A stretch of DNA of 64,000 nt. Source: Rhizobium sp. BK602 (GTDB lineage: Bacteria; Pseudomonadota; Alphaproteobacteria; Rhizobiales; Rhizobiaceae). The translations under genes were made by a program, and so were the position numbers. The DNA lies in assembly GCF_014195095.1 (NCBI RefSeq), contig NZ_JACIBC010000007.1, positions 124,001-188,000 on the forward strand. Reading direction: 5' to 3'. Within the stretch, counting starts at the first letter, position 1; the number at the start of each line of letters is the position of its first letter. Positions 1 to 7,784 of this stretch are shown one piece after another. The notes beneath the pieces are model-generated. The model made no database searches and was not told the origin of the DNA. It saw nothing but the letters and a program-made list of their open reading frames with translations.

Positions 1-559
1 CAACGGCGATCACGTCACGGATAATGGTAAGCTCGATCGGCTTGTCGGCGCCCTTGCGCATCAGCGTCAGCTTGATCGGCGTCTTGACCGCGCCGCGCAT
101 CTTCTCGACCGCGTCCTCCAGCTTCAGGCCGCGAACCGACTGGCCGTCGATGGCGGTGATGTAGTCGCCGGCGAGAACGCCGGCCTTGGCGGCGGGCGTG
201 TCGTCGATGGGGGTGATGACCTTCACCAGGTCGTTGTCCATCGTCACTTCGATGCCGAGACCGCCGAATTCACCCTTGGTCTGGGTGCGCATGTCGTCGG
301 CATCCTTGGCATTCATGTAGCTCGAATGCGGGTCCAGCGAAGACAGCATGCCGTTGATGGCGGCTTCCACGAGCTTGTCTTCCTGGGGCGGCGTCACGTA
401 CTGGGCGCGAACGCGTTCAAAGACGTCGCCGAAAATCGACAGCTCCTTGTACGTGGACGAGCCAGCGGCTTCCGCCGGCACCACCGCCGTGTAGATGACG
501 CTCATCGCGGTCGCACCCATCAATGCGCCAACGAGAACAAGAGAAGCCCTACGTATCAT
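1..559 (-). CDS. ctpA: C-terminal processing serine protease CtpA (partial, N-terminal 186 aa)
   Basis: Reading down from an ATG at 559, the frame stays open to the window edge, so only the N-terminal part is present. It starts with a basic, hydrophobic signal/anchor segment (MIRRASLVLVGALMG...). The helical stretch typical of tail-specific proteases follows, with SSLDPHSSYM near residues 75-85. A PDZ domain spans about residues 95-180 (GGLGIEV...AGDYITAIDGQ). The Ser/Lys catalytic core lies beyond the window. CtpA is an S41 periplasmic protease that trims C-termini of envelope proteins. The start overlaps the end of the EnvC-like gene by 11 bp, so the two are probably co-transcribed and functionally linked in cell-wall remodelling. 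Confidence 0.93.
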   Translation of the reverse strand, partial: MIRRASLVLVGALMGATAMSVIYTAVVPAEAAGSSTYKELSIFGDVFERVRAQYVTPPQEDKLVEAAINGMLSSLDPHSSYMNAKDADDMRTQTKGEFGGLGIEVTMDNDLVKVITPIDDTPAAKAGVLAGDYITAIDGQSVRGLKLEDAVEKMRGAVKTPIKLTLMRKGADKPIELTIIRDVIAV

Positions 560-2021
560 TGCGTGCCTTTCCAGTGTCTTTGGAGGTCCACCAGGGTCGA
601 GAATCGACCGGTTTTCCATCTTTTCTGAATTCAATGTAAAGCGTTGGCCGATCCGTTTCCAGCGCCAATGCGGTCGCGCTCGCGACTCTTTTTTGGCCCA
701 TCACGGCGAGCGGCTCGCCCGCGAAGACAAATTTGCCCAGGCGCGTCTTGATCGCGTCCATGCCCGACAGCACCATATGATAGCCGTCGCCGGTATCCAG
801 AATGATCATTTGGCCGTAGCTGCGAAAGGCGCCGGCGTAAACGACCGTCGCATCGGCGGGAGCCGTGACGAGCGCATCGGGGCCGGTTGCAATGGTCGCA
901 CCCATCGCCGTGTGGCCCGTGCCATCGTCGTCGCCGAACTGGCGGAGAATGTCGCCCGCCACAGGCAGCTCCAATTTCTGTTTAAGGTCGGAAAACGGAT
1001 ATGCGGGCGTAATGCGGTTTTTATCGGGCACGCCGCTTTCGGCCAGGGCCTTGGCCTGTTCGCGCTGCTGATCGGTGAGCTGCTCGCGGCGGAGCTGTTC
1101 CGCCCGCGCCGCTGCGGCGGCGTCGCGCACCGAGCCGATCTGGCTCTCCAGCGAGGCGACGAGACCCTCGAGGCTGGTCGCCTGGCTCGCCAGTTCCTCG
1201 GCGCGCCTGTGTTCGAGATCGAGCTTGGCGGCATTCTCCTGGCTGAGCTTGTCGTTCTCGGCGATCAGCAGGTCCATGCGCCGCTCCTCCTCCAGACTGT
1301 TGGTCATGGTGGCGGTGAGATCGGCTTTCTCGGCCGCGGTGGCGGCCTGCAGCTTGGTGAGATCGGTGAGGTCGGCGATGAGCTTGTCAGTCTCCTTGCG
1401 CATGCCGGGAACGACGGCGCCGAGCAGGATGGCGCTGCGCACGGAGGCGAGCGCGTCGTCGGGCGTCACCAGCAGCGCCGGCGGCGGATTGCGGCCCATG
1501 CGCTCCAGTGCGCCCAGGACCTCGGCCAGCAGCGCACGGCGATCGTGCAGCGATTTGCGGACCTTGTCTTCCTTGACGGCGAGATCCGTCAGCGTCTTCT
1601 CGCTCTGCTGGATCTTGCGGTCCATGTCCCTGCGGCGCGCGGCGCTGTCGATCAGCGCCTGGCGCAGGCTGGCGGTGCTCTTGTCGAGCGCGGCGATGCC
1701 GTCTTCCAGGGCTTTCGTCTTGTCGGAGGAAAGATTGATCGTCTTCGACAGTTCTTCCAGCGCCGCACGGGTCTCGTCGCGCTTGCGAGCGAGATCGGCA
1801 GCCGGATCGGGAGCTTGCTCGGCTGGTCCCGGCCCCTGCGCGGTAGTGGGGGTTGGCGAGGACGGCGGATTGGCTGTCGTTTGCGCCGCCGCGCCGCCGC
1901 TATCCTGCGCCAGGGCGATATCGCGGAACGGGAATGGTCCCGCGACATAGGCGCTCACACCAAGACATGCGGCCAGCGACGGCAGCAGCAGACGGGAAAG
2001 CATGGTCGGGGTTGTCTTCAT
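549..2021 (-). CDS. EnvC-like murein hydrolase activator (degenerate M23/LytM domain)
   Basis: A 490-aa protein with an N-terminal hydrophobic export segment, a Pro/Thr/Gln-rich linker, a long coiled coil (about residues 75-330, rich in E/K/L/A) and a C-terminal LytM-type domain (about 360-480). The usual M23 zinc ligands are missing: the place of HxxxD reads GHTAMGATI, and the place of HxH reads GYHMVLSGM. That combination is typical of EnvC-type activators of amidases rather than active endopeptidases. It lies between rlmH and ctpA, its usual position in rhizobia. The call is firm at family level; the activation partner is inferred. Confidence 0.88.
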   Translation of the reverse strand: MKTTPTMLSRLLLPSLAACLGVSAYVAGPFPFRDIALAQDSGGAAAQTTANPPSSPTPTTAQGPGPAEQAPDPAADLARKRDETRAALEELSKTINLSSDKTKALEDGIAALDKSTASLRQALIDSAARRRDMDRKIQQSEKTLTDLAVKEDKVRKSLHDRRALLAEVLGALERMGRNPPPALLVTPDDALASVRSAILLGAVVPGMRKETDKLIADLTDLTKLQAATAAEKADLTATMTNSLEEERRMDLLIAENDKLSQENAAKLDLEHRRAEELASQATSLEGLVASLESQIGSVRDAAAAARAEQLRREQLTDQQREQAKALAESGVPDKNRITPAYPFSDLKQKLELPVAGDILRQFGDDDGTGHTAMGATIATGPDALVTAPADATVVYAGAFRSYGQMIILDTGDGYHMVLSGMDAIKTRLGKFVFAGEPLAVMGQKRVASATALALETDRPTLYIEFRKDGKPVDSRPWWTSKDTGKARNDT

Positions 2022-2202
2022 CCAGTCGGTTCGAGCCTGGTCCCTTCGGATCGCGTGAAACTAAGCTGATTTGCCGCGATTACCTAGGAAGCATCGTGAT
2101 TTTTTCGGCGGGAATCAAAACACGCCTGTGTGAGCGTTCCGTTAACTCAAAACGGCGGAAAGCCAAACTGTTTTCGCGGGCCTGGCAACCGGCTGTGCGG
2201 CC

Positions 2203-2685
2203 TCAAACGCGGTGGTAGGGATGGCCCGACAGGATGGTGACGGCGCGGTAGAGCTGTTCGGCGATGAGAATGCGCACGAGCTGGTGCGGCCAGGTCATCT
2301 TGCCCAGGCAGATGGTGGCGTCGGCCCTGTCGTATAGCGAGGGGTCGAGGCCGTCGGCGCCGCCGATGGCGATGGTCAGGTCACGCTTGCCCTGATCGCG
2401 GAAGGTGCCGAGCAGGGCGGCGAAAGCTTCGCTGTCCAGCGCCTTGCCGCGCTCGTCGAGGAGGACGAGGATGCCGCCGTCCGGATGCGCCTTGGCAAGC
2501 AGGGCCGCTTCCTCGCGCTTGCGCGTCTCGCCGTTGGAGGCGCGGCTTTCGGCAACTTCGGTCATGCGCGCCAGTTCCAGGCCGATCGCCGGACCGGCCT
2601 TGGCGAAGCGGTCGAGATAACGGGCCGCAAGATCCTTTTCAGGGCCGGTTTTCAACCGTCCCACGGCAAAAAGACCTATCCGCAT
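2203..2685 (-). CDS. rlmH: 23S rRNA (pseudouridine1915-N3)-methyltransferase RlmH
   Basis: A SPOUT-fold methyltransferase of 160 aa that methylates pseudouridine 1915 in helix 69 of 23S rRNA. The sequence has the family start MRIGLFAVGRLKTGPE, the SAM-binding trefoil-knot region (LDERGKALDSEAFA, IGGADGLD) and the conserved C-terminal HQLVRILIAEQLYRA...HPYHRV. The frame opens at a TTG four codons earlier (2697), but the ATG at 2685 sits behind a GGGAGCGGGA ribosome binding site and matches the usual N-terminus, so I chose it. It is the next gene after rsfS, a common pairing, with about 115 bp between them. Confidence 0.95.
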   Translation of the reverse strand: MRIGLFAVGRLKTGPEKDLAARYLDRFAKAGPAIGLELARMTEVAESRASNGETRKREEAALLAKAHPDGGILVLLDERGKALDSEAFAALLGTFRDQGKRDLTIAIGGADGLDPSLYDRADATICLGKMTWPHQLVRILIAEQLYRAVTILSGHPYHRV

Positions 2686-2801
2686 TCCCGCTCCCAAGCA
2701 TTTCCGCCGTCACGGCGGCGCAAATATCAATCCTTGCCGGGCAATCCTGTCCGGCGATTCAAAATTGCGAACCGGAACCGGGAGTACGTCCGGAAACCGA
2801 T

Positions 2802-3248
2802 CTAGTGCAATGTGCCTTCGTCGAGATCGGGTGCGGCCCACATCTTTTCGATGTTGTAGAACTCGCGGATCTCGGGACGGAACACATGGATGATGACGTC
2901 ACCGGTGTCGATCAGCACCCAGTCGCCGCCTTCCAGACCTTCGACGCGGGCATTGCCCAGGCCTTCGTCCTTGATGTCGGTGATGAGGTGGTCGGCAATC
3001 GCCAGGACATGCCGGTTCGAGCGGCCGGAGACGACGACCATGTGGTCCCCAAGCGCGGATTTGCCAGCAATGTCGATGGTGACGATATTTTCGGCCTTGG
3101 AGTCCTCGAGGCTTGCGAGGACGGCTTGCAGGGCTCGGGCAGCGGCATCGGCGCCACGTTCCGGGCTCTTCGGGATAACGACATGCGTTCTTCCCTTGGC
3201 GTGTACTGTTGTCAGTGCTCTTCCTTCCTTGAGTAACAGAACATGCAC
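2802..3248 (-). CDS. rsfS: Ribosomal silencing factor RsfS (Iojap/YbeB family)
   Basis: RsfS binds L14 on the 50S subunit and blocks subunit joining when nutrients are short. The core spans about residues 40-145 and has the family signatures KSALGDHMVVVSGRSNRHV, GGDWVLIDTGDVIIHVF and REFYNIEKMW. The stated start is the outermost GTG, but no ribosome binding site precedes it. A CTG at 3215 is preceded by AAGGAAGGAAG at good spacing and gives MTTVHAKGRT, which I judge the likelier N-terminus. There is no ATG, GTG or TTG in frame near it. The C-terminal boundary and function are firm; the start is not. Confidence 0.93.
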   Translation of the reverse strand: MHVLLLKEGRALTTVHAKGRTHVVIPKSPERGADAAARALQAVLASLEDSKAENIVTIDIAGKSALGDHMVVVSGRSNRHVLAIADHLITDIKDEGLGNARVEGLEGGDWVLIDTGDVIIHVFRPEIREFYNIEKMWAAPDLDEGTLH

Positions 3249-3514
3249 ATAGGTGATCTGAGTCGATCACACAAGAAAGATAGGCACCAAAACATTACGG
3301 TTTCAAGACGCAGAACAATATCTATCGCTCATGAAGAGCGGGTTTTGTAGCAAAAACCGGCTCTTTTGCACCATATCCGGGCAATTCTTCGCGCCAGGAC
3401 CCCGCAAGAGTTTTCGCAGATGGTGATGCCGCCCGTATTTTGCAGTCCTCCTGCTCCATGTACAGGCGGGTAAAGGGCGCGTATACACGAGCGAAACCGA
3501 AACGTGCCGACACC

Positions 3515-3895
3515 ATGACCAAAGCTCCACCAGACACTTTGAAGCCCATCCTTCGCATCAGTTTTCCCGGTCAGGACCGGCTCGGGCGCGGCAAGATGGA
3601 GCTTCTCGAACATATTCGCGACACCGGCTCGATCTCGGCCGCCGGCCGCGCCATGGACATGTCCTATCGTCGCGCCTGGCTGCTCATCAGCGAATTGAAC
3701 CGCATGTTCCGCGAGCCGGTGGTGGAATCGCAGCGCGGCGGCCAGAAGGGCGGCGGCGCGGCGCTGACGCCGTTCGGCGAGGAGTTGCTGGCGCGGTTCC
3801 GGGCCATGGAAGGCGCGATGCGCGCGGCAATTGCCGGCGATCTCGAATGGCTGGAAGCCAATCGCAACCAGGGCGTCGCCGCAGCCAGGTCCTGA
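3515..3895 (+). CDS. modE: ModE-type molybdate-responsive regulator, DNA-binding domain only
   Basis: A 126-aa winged helix-turn-helix protein of the ModE N-terminal type: LLEHIRDTGSISAAGRAMDM is followed by YRRAWLLISELNRMF, then the wing with GGGAALTPFGEELL. E. coli ModE carries two C-terminal molbindin (TOBE) domains; this protein stops after the DNA-binding and dimerisation part, so it cannot bind molybdate in that way. It converges on modC, with the stops only a few bases apart. The ATG at 3515 is preferred to the upstream in-frame start at 3440. Role inferred: control of the adjacent modABC. Confidence 0.85.
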   Translation: MTKAPPDTLKPILRISFPGQDRLGRGKMELLEHIRDTGSISAAGRAMDMSYRRAWLLISELNRMFREPVVESQRGGQKGGGAALTPFGEELLARFRAMEGAMRAAIAGDLEWLEANRNQGVAAARS

Positions 3896-3899
3896 TCCT

Positions 3900-4973
3900 T
3901 CAGGATTCGAGCGCCACGGTCTTGATGACGGCATGAATGGGCAGGCCGACGCGCAGGTCCATCCGTTCGGCGGAAAATTGCGTGATGCGGGCCAGCACGG
4001 TATCGCCGCCGCAATCGACCCTTACCTCGACGGTGCCGTCGGCCGCGGCGCCCATCCCCACAATGCAGCCTTCGAGAATGTTGAGGGCACTGAGGCCTTC
4101 CGGCCTGGCCGTCGCCAGCATGACGTCGCGGGCGGGTATATGGACACGGACGGTTCTGCCGATGCCGGCCGCCTCGCCGGGCACGAAAAGTTTCGCCGTC
4201 TTCAGCGCGACGATACTCAGACGATGCCCGCCATCGATCTGTTCGACGCGGCCCTCGAGCAGGACGCCGGCCTCGCGGCGGTCGATCGCCTGCGGGCCGG
4301 AAAGCTGGCTGAAGATCTCCACCGCCGGTCCCGTCGCCTCCACCTTGCCGTCGCGCATGACGACGACACGGTTGGCGAGCCGCGCCACCTCGGCGATCGA
4401 GTGGCTGACATAGATGATCGGCACCTTCGTCTCGTCGCGCAGCCGTTCGAGATAGGGCAGGATCTCGGCCTTGCGGGCCTCGTCGAGCGCCGCCAGCGGC
4501 TCGTCCATCAACAGCAGGCGCGGCGACGACAGCAGGGCGCGCCCGATGGCGACGCGCTGTTTCTCGCCACCGGAAAGCTTTGCCGGTCGACGGTCGAGCA
4601 GCGCCTCGATGCCGAGCAGGTCGACGACGCCGTCGAAGCTTTCGCCGCGCTCCGTCCTCGGGGCGAACCAGCGGCCGTAATTCAGGTTCTGCCGCACCGA
4701 GAGATGCGGAAAAAGGCGGGCTTCCTGGAAGACATAGCCGAAGCGGCGGCGATGGCGCGGCACGAAGAGATGCTTGCCGCTGTCGGCAAGCACGTCGCCG
4801 TCGAGGCTGACATGGCCGTGGTCGGGCCGGATGAGGCCGGCGATGATGCGGATCATCGAGGTCTTGCCCGAGCCGGAGCGGCCGAACAGCGCGGTGACGC
4901 CGCCATCGGAGGTGAAGGCGGCCTCCAGGGAGAAGTTGCCGAGCCTGTGGCGGATATCGACGGAGAGCGTCAT
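3900..4973 (-). CDS. modC: Molybdate ABC transporter ATP-binding protein ModC
   Basis: 357 aa. An ABC ATPase domain has Walker A GRSGSGKTS near residue 31, the signature LSGGEKQRVAIGRALL and Walker B RLLLMDEPLAALD, followed by the switch region IYVSH. A C-terminal TOBE/molbindin domain (about 290-355) contains NILEGCIVGM and RVDCGGDTVLARIT, which binds oxyanion in this family. The start ATG overlaps the last codon of modB (ATGA type), so the two are translationally coupled. It energises uptake of molybdate through ModB. Confidence 0.95.
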   Translation of the reverse strand: MTLSVDIRHRLGNFSLEAAFTSDGGVTALFGRSGSGKTSMIRIIAGLIRPDHGHVSLDGDVLADSGKHLFVPRHRRRFGYVFQEARLFPHLSVRQNLNYGRWFAPRTERGESFDGVVDLLGIEALLDRRPAKLSGGEKQRVAIGRALLSSPRLLLMDEPLAALDEARKAEILPYLERLRDETKVPIIYVSHSIAEVARLANRVVVMRDGKVEATGPAVEIFSQLSGPQAIDRREAGVLLEGRVEQIDGGHRLSIVALKTAKLFVPGEAAGIGRTVRVHIPARDVMLATARPEGLSALNILEGCIVGMGAAADGTVEVRVDCGGDTVLARITQFSAERMDLRVGLPIHAVIKTVALES

Positions 4974-5671
4974 TCGAAATCGACCCTCCGGCCGGCGAGA
5001 TAGGCGAGGAATTCCGAGGCCAGCAGGGCGGCCATGGAGATGATGACGGCGATGATCGTCAGCCGCAGCGCGCCGGCGTCGCCGCCCGGCACCTGGGTGA
5101 AGGTGTAGATCGCCGACGACAGGGTCTGCGTCTCGCCGGGAATGTTGGAGACGAAGGTTATGGTGGCGCCGAATTCGCCCATCGCCTTGGCAAACGACAG
5201 GATCATGCCGGCGATGATGCCGGGCAGGATCAGCGGCAGGGTGACAGTCAGGAAAATCCAGCTCGGGCTGGCGCCCAGCGTCCCGGCCGCCTCCTCGAGC
5301 TTGCGGTCGACCGCCTCGATCGACAGGCGGATGGAGCGGACCATCAGCGGGAAGCCCATGACGCCGCAGGCGAGGGCTGCGCCCGTCCAGCGGAACGAGA
5401 AGACGATGCCGAGATATTGATCGAGCAGCGCGCCGATCGGTCCCTTGCGGCCGAAGAGGATGAGGAGGAGGAAGCCGGTGACGACAGGCGGCAGGATCAG
5501 CGGCAGGTGGATGAGGCCGTTGAGGATCGACTTGCCCCAGAACTTGCCGCGGGCGAGCAACAGTGCGGCGACAATGCCGAGGGGCAGGCTCACCAGCATG
5601 GCGACAGTCGAGACGCGCAGGCTGAGCTCGATGGCCGTCCATTCGTCGCTGCTCAAACCCAATATGTCCAA
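4970..5671 (-). CDS. modB: Molybdate ABC transporter permease ModB
   Basis: About 233 aa with five or so membrane helices and the permease EAA loop EEAAGTLGASPSWIFLTVTLP that docks onto ModC. The family motif AKAMGEFGATITFVSNIPGETQT is present. No ATG exists near the N-terminus. I chose the TTG at 5671 because GAGGCGG lies at proper spacing before it and it gives the usual short N-terminus (LDILGLSSDEW). The frame also opens at a TTG at 5686. It overlaps modC by 4 bp and follows modA after a short gap that contains a strong hairpin. Confidence 0.94.
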   Translation of the reverse strand: MDILGLSSDEWTAIELSLRVSTVAMLVSLPLGIVAALLLARGKFWGKSILNGLIHLPLILPPVVTGFLLLILFGRKGPIGALLDQYLGIVFSFRWTGAALACGVMGFPLMVRSIRLSIEAVDRKLEEAAGTLGASPSWIFLTVTLPLILPGIIAGMILSFAKAMGEFGATITFVSNIPGETQTLSSAIYTFTQVPGGDAGALRLTIIAVIISMAALLASEFLAYLAGRRVDFE

Positions 5672-5693
5672 GTTCCGCCTCGTCAAAACATGT

Positions 5694-5720
5694 CAGGCTC
5701 GCCAGAAGCCGGCGAGCCTG
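5694..5720 (-). terminator. Hairpin between modA and modB (partial terminator or processing site)
   Basis: CAGGCTCGCC and GGCGAGCCTG form a perfect 10-bp stem with a 7-base loop in the gap between modA and modB. Reading in the direction of transcription, TTTT follows after about five bases. This is weaker than a full intrinsic terminator. It could lower modBC relative to modA or protect the modA message 3' end, as often seen where a binding protein is needed in excess. Confidence 0.55.
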
Positions 5721-5757
5721 TCGAAAAAGCTCTTTGCCTATGGTCGAGCGATGCGGC

Positions 5758-6558
5758 TCACCGCTTCAGGACCGTGAAGCCTTCATGCTCGAAGAACGGA
5801 ACAGCCTTAGCCGATTTCAGATAGTCGACATAGGCCTGTACGTCCGGATTGCTGCTGCTGGCGGTGATCGCGATGGGATAGACGATCGGCGGATGGCTGT
5901 CTTCCGGGAAGGTGCCGACGACGGCGACGCCCGGATCGGCGGAAACGTCGGTCTGGTAGACGATGCCGAAGGGGGCTTCTCCGCGCGAGACCAGGGCAAG
6001 TGCTGCGCGCACGCTTTCGGCGCCGGCGACCTTCTTTTCGACGGAAGACCAGAGGCCGAGTTTCTCGAGCGCCGCCTTGCCATATTTGCCCGCCGGCACC
6101 GATTCCGGCTGGCCGATCGCCAGGCGTCCGTCGCCGAGAAGGGCGGCAAGATCCAGGCCCTGCTTGATCTCGACCGGCTTGGCCTTGTCCTTGGCGGCGA
6201 CGAGGACGAGCTCGTTGCCCAGCAGGTCGACGCGGCTGTCCGCCTTGATCAGCTTCTTGTCGGCGACATAGTCCATCCAGTTCTTGTCGGCAGAGATGAA
6301 CACGTCGGCCGGTGCGCCGTTTTCGAGCTGCTTGGCGAGCGGCCCGCTGGCCGCGTAGGAGACGGTGATCTGCGTGCCGGTCTTCTTGGTATAGGCGGCA
6401 TCGAGATTATCCAGCGCGTTTTTCATGCTGGCAGCGGCAAAGACGGTGATTTTTTCAGCGGCGAGCGCCGGTGCCGGAATGACCGACAGGCCGAGCCAGG
6501 CGGCGGAAAGGGCGGCGGTTGCAAGCTTGATCCATTGGCGGCGACCCGTGGCCATCAT
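5758..6558 (-). CDS. modA: Molybdate-binding periplasmic protein ModA
   Basis: 266 aa. The signal peptide has a twin Arg near the N-terminus and an Ala-rich end (PAPALAA, cleavage before EKITVF). The mature protein has the family start ITVFAAASMKNALDNL, the substrate-site SGPLAKQLENGAPADVFISAD and KYGKAALEKLG. ModA captures molybdate or tungstate in the periplasm and delivers it to ModBC. It is first in the minus-strand mod operon, and a probable ModE operator lies just upstream. Confidence 0.95.
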   Translation of the reverse strand: MMATGRRQWIKLATAALSAAWLGLSVIPAPALAAEKITVFAAASMKNALDNLDAAYTKKTGTQITVSYAASGPLAKQLENGAPADVFISADKNWMDYVADKKLIKADSRVDLLGNELVLVAAKDKAKPVEIKQGLDLAALLGDGRLAIGQPESVPAGKYGKAALEKLGLWSSVEKKVAGAESVRAALALVSRGEAPFGIVYQTDVSADPGVAVVGTFPEDSHPPIVYPIAITASSSNPDVQAYVDYLKSAKAVPFFEHEGFTVLKR

Positions 6559-6576
6559 ATTTCTCCCTAGGATTGT

Positions 6577-6600
6577 CGAGATGTTTCGAGAGATATAACG
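6577..6600 (-). promoter_or_regulatory. Candidate ModE operator upstream of modA
   Basis: On the minus strand the sequence reads CGTTATAT, eight bases, then ACATCTCG, ending 18 bp before the modA start. The E. coli ModE operator has CGTTATAT-N8-ACATAACG, so the left half and the inner four bases of the right half match and the outer right half is degenerate. Being next to modA and a modE-like gene makes the match meaningful. No binding data can be inferred from sequence alone. Confidence 0.5.
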
Positions 6601-6946
6601 GCTGACGAAGCTTGGCTAGGGGATATATCCGGAAAAATACAGCGCCATGTGGACACCATAACCCTGCGAATTTTATGGATTTTATCGCCGTTGCCATAGA
6701 GGGAAGCATTTTGACATGCCGTGAACGCATGACTGGAATCGCCCAGAAGATTGGCGAACGCTCACAGCGCAAGACGCAACGTAACGAATCGTGCGAATCT
6801 ATGGCTTTTTCGTGAATATGTCATTTCGGCTGATATATTGCCCCGCATCGGGATGATGTAAAAAGAAGCGTTTTTTGAGCAGGCAATTTTCATAGCTATG
6901 CTCTCTATGCATTGCTGCATTGCGCAATCGGCGATTTATCTTTTGG
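6601..6946. other. Intergenic region between modA and the sRNA locus, no gene seen
   Basis: About 350 bp, richer in A/T than the flanking genes. I see no credible coding frame. The right end probably holds the promoter of the sRNA locus: TTGCTG at 6912-6917, a 17-base spacer, then TTTATC at 6935-6940. The left end would hold the modA promoter. Confidence 0.4.
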
Positions 6947-7088
6947 TCAAATCTGCTAAAACTCAATCATCGGAACGGCGATCTCCTCCTCCCAATGCCT
7001 TCCGATAACGATCAGCAACTCTCCTCCTCCCTGTTGCTGATCAGGTTTGAAAGCCCGACGGATCTCCTCCCCCGTCGGGCTTTTCATT
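6947..7088 (+). ncRNA. Alpha-r14 (NfeR1)-like small RNA with three anti-Shine-Dalgarno loops
   Basis: Three consecutive hairpins each display a CTCCTCC-type loop. Stem 1 is ATCGGAA/TTCCGAT (6968-6974 with 7000-7006). Stem 2 is GATCAGCAAC/GTTGCTGATC (7010-7019 with 7033-7042). Stem 3 is AAGCCCGACGG/CCGTCGGGCTT (7051-7061 with 7072-7082), which runs into T-rich sequence and is a Rho-independent terminator. Exposed anti-Shine-Dalgarno loops on successive hairpins are the hallmark of the rhizobial alpha-r14 trans-acting sRNA family. The 5' end is an estimate from the candidate promoter. Confidence 0.75.
7051..7088 (+). terminator. Rho-independent terminator of the sRNA
   Basis: A perfect 11-bp GC-rich stem (AAGCCCGACGG with CCGTCGGGCTT) followed by TTTCATTT. 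The loop, ATCTCCTCCC, carries the third CTCCTCC motif. It ends the sRNA transcript on the plus strand. Confidence 0.8.
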
Positions 7089-7128
7089 TCTGGAGGTTTT
7101 TCCCGAAAATCGAATTGCCGGCGCCTCG

Positions 7129-7168
7129 ATGCCGGACGGAAAACCGCATTTTTCCTGGAGTTGCTCTA
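7129..7168. repeat. Interspersed palindromic repeat, copy 1 (diverged)
   Basis: A shorter, diverged copy of the element also found at 41169-41212 and 42934-42979 (CCGGACGGAAAACCGC...TTCCTGGA-TTGCT). Its right edge supplies the TAG stop codon of nadD. The element folds as a hairpin through GGAAAA/TTTTCC arms. Confidence 0.7.
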
Positions 7169-7783
7169 TTGCGCGGCGCGCAGGGCCGTCGAGCTCAGTG
7201 TCGAGCGCGGGCCATGGATGAAGGTCCAGGCGGGTGCCCGCTTCTTCCAGAGCACCCGCGCGTCATCCTCATCGACACGGGCATAGTGGAATGTCTTGGC
7301 CATCTTCGCCGAGAGATAGGAGAGCGTCGATCCCGGCCGGTCGATGACGGCGATAGGGAACGTGCGGACGATCTGCTGCCATTTCTGCCAGCGATGGAAG
7401 GTGTTGAGACTATCGGCGCCCATGATCCAGATGAAATGGACCTGGGTGTTGCGCGCCTTGACGTGGGCGAGCGTATTGGCCGTGTAGCTCAGCCCAAGCG
7501 CCTGCTCGAAGGCCGTCACCTTGATGCGCGGATCGTGGGCGATTGCTTCGCTTAGCGCGACACGCTCGGCCAGCGGCGCCAGATGATTGCGGCTCTTCAG
7601 CGGATTGCCCGGCGTCACCATCCACCAGAGCTGGTCGAGGCCGAGGCGGCGGATGGCGATTTCGGCCACCAGCGCATGACCCTCATGCGGCGGATTGAAC
7701 GAGCCGCCGAAAAGACCGACCACCATGCCGCGCTCGGCATGCGGCATGCGCAGATAGCGGTGATCGATCTCTTCTGTCAGCAC
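7166..7783 (-). CDS. nadD: Nicotinate-nucleotide adenylyltransferase NadD
   Basis: About 205 aa. It converts nicotinate mononucleotide and ATP to deamido-NAD in NAD synthesis. The nucleotidyltransferase motif GLFGGSFNPPHEGH is present near residue 21, with the family motifs WWMVTPGNPLK, SYTANTL and FIWIMGADSL, and HGPRSTLSSTALR at the C-terminus. The start is uncertain: GTG at 7783 lies one base after the proA stop and fits translational coupling, while an ATG at 7747 (MPHAERGMVVG) is the alternative. Neither has a clear ribosome binding site. The TAG stop belongs to a repeat element. Confidence 0.94.
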   Translation of the reverse strand: MLTEEIDHRYLRMPHAERGMVVGLFGGSFNPPHEGHALVAEIAIRRLGLDQLWWMVTPGNPLKSRNHLAPLAERVALSEAIAHDPRIKVTAFEQALGLSYTANTLAHVKARNTQVHFIWIMGADSLNTFHRWQKWQQIVRTFPIAVIDRPGSTLSYLSAKMAKTFHYARVDEDDARVLWKKRAPAWTFIHGPRSTLSSTALRAAQ

Positions 7784-7784
7784 G

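Noticed and set aside
495..2069. Long plus-strand frame of 524 codons
   Set aside because: It is the mirror of the EnvC-like gene on the minus strand; the product is Arg/Gly/Gln-rich with no family resemblance.
4974..5642. Upstream extension of the modC frame giving a 580-aa product
   Set aside because: The extension lies over modB in another frame and is Arg/His/Pro-rich. The ATG at 4973 with overlap to modB gives a normal ModC.
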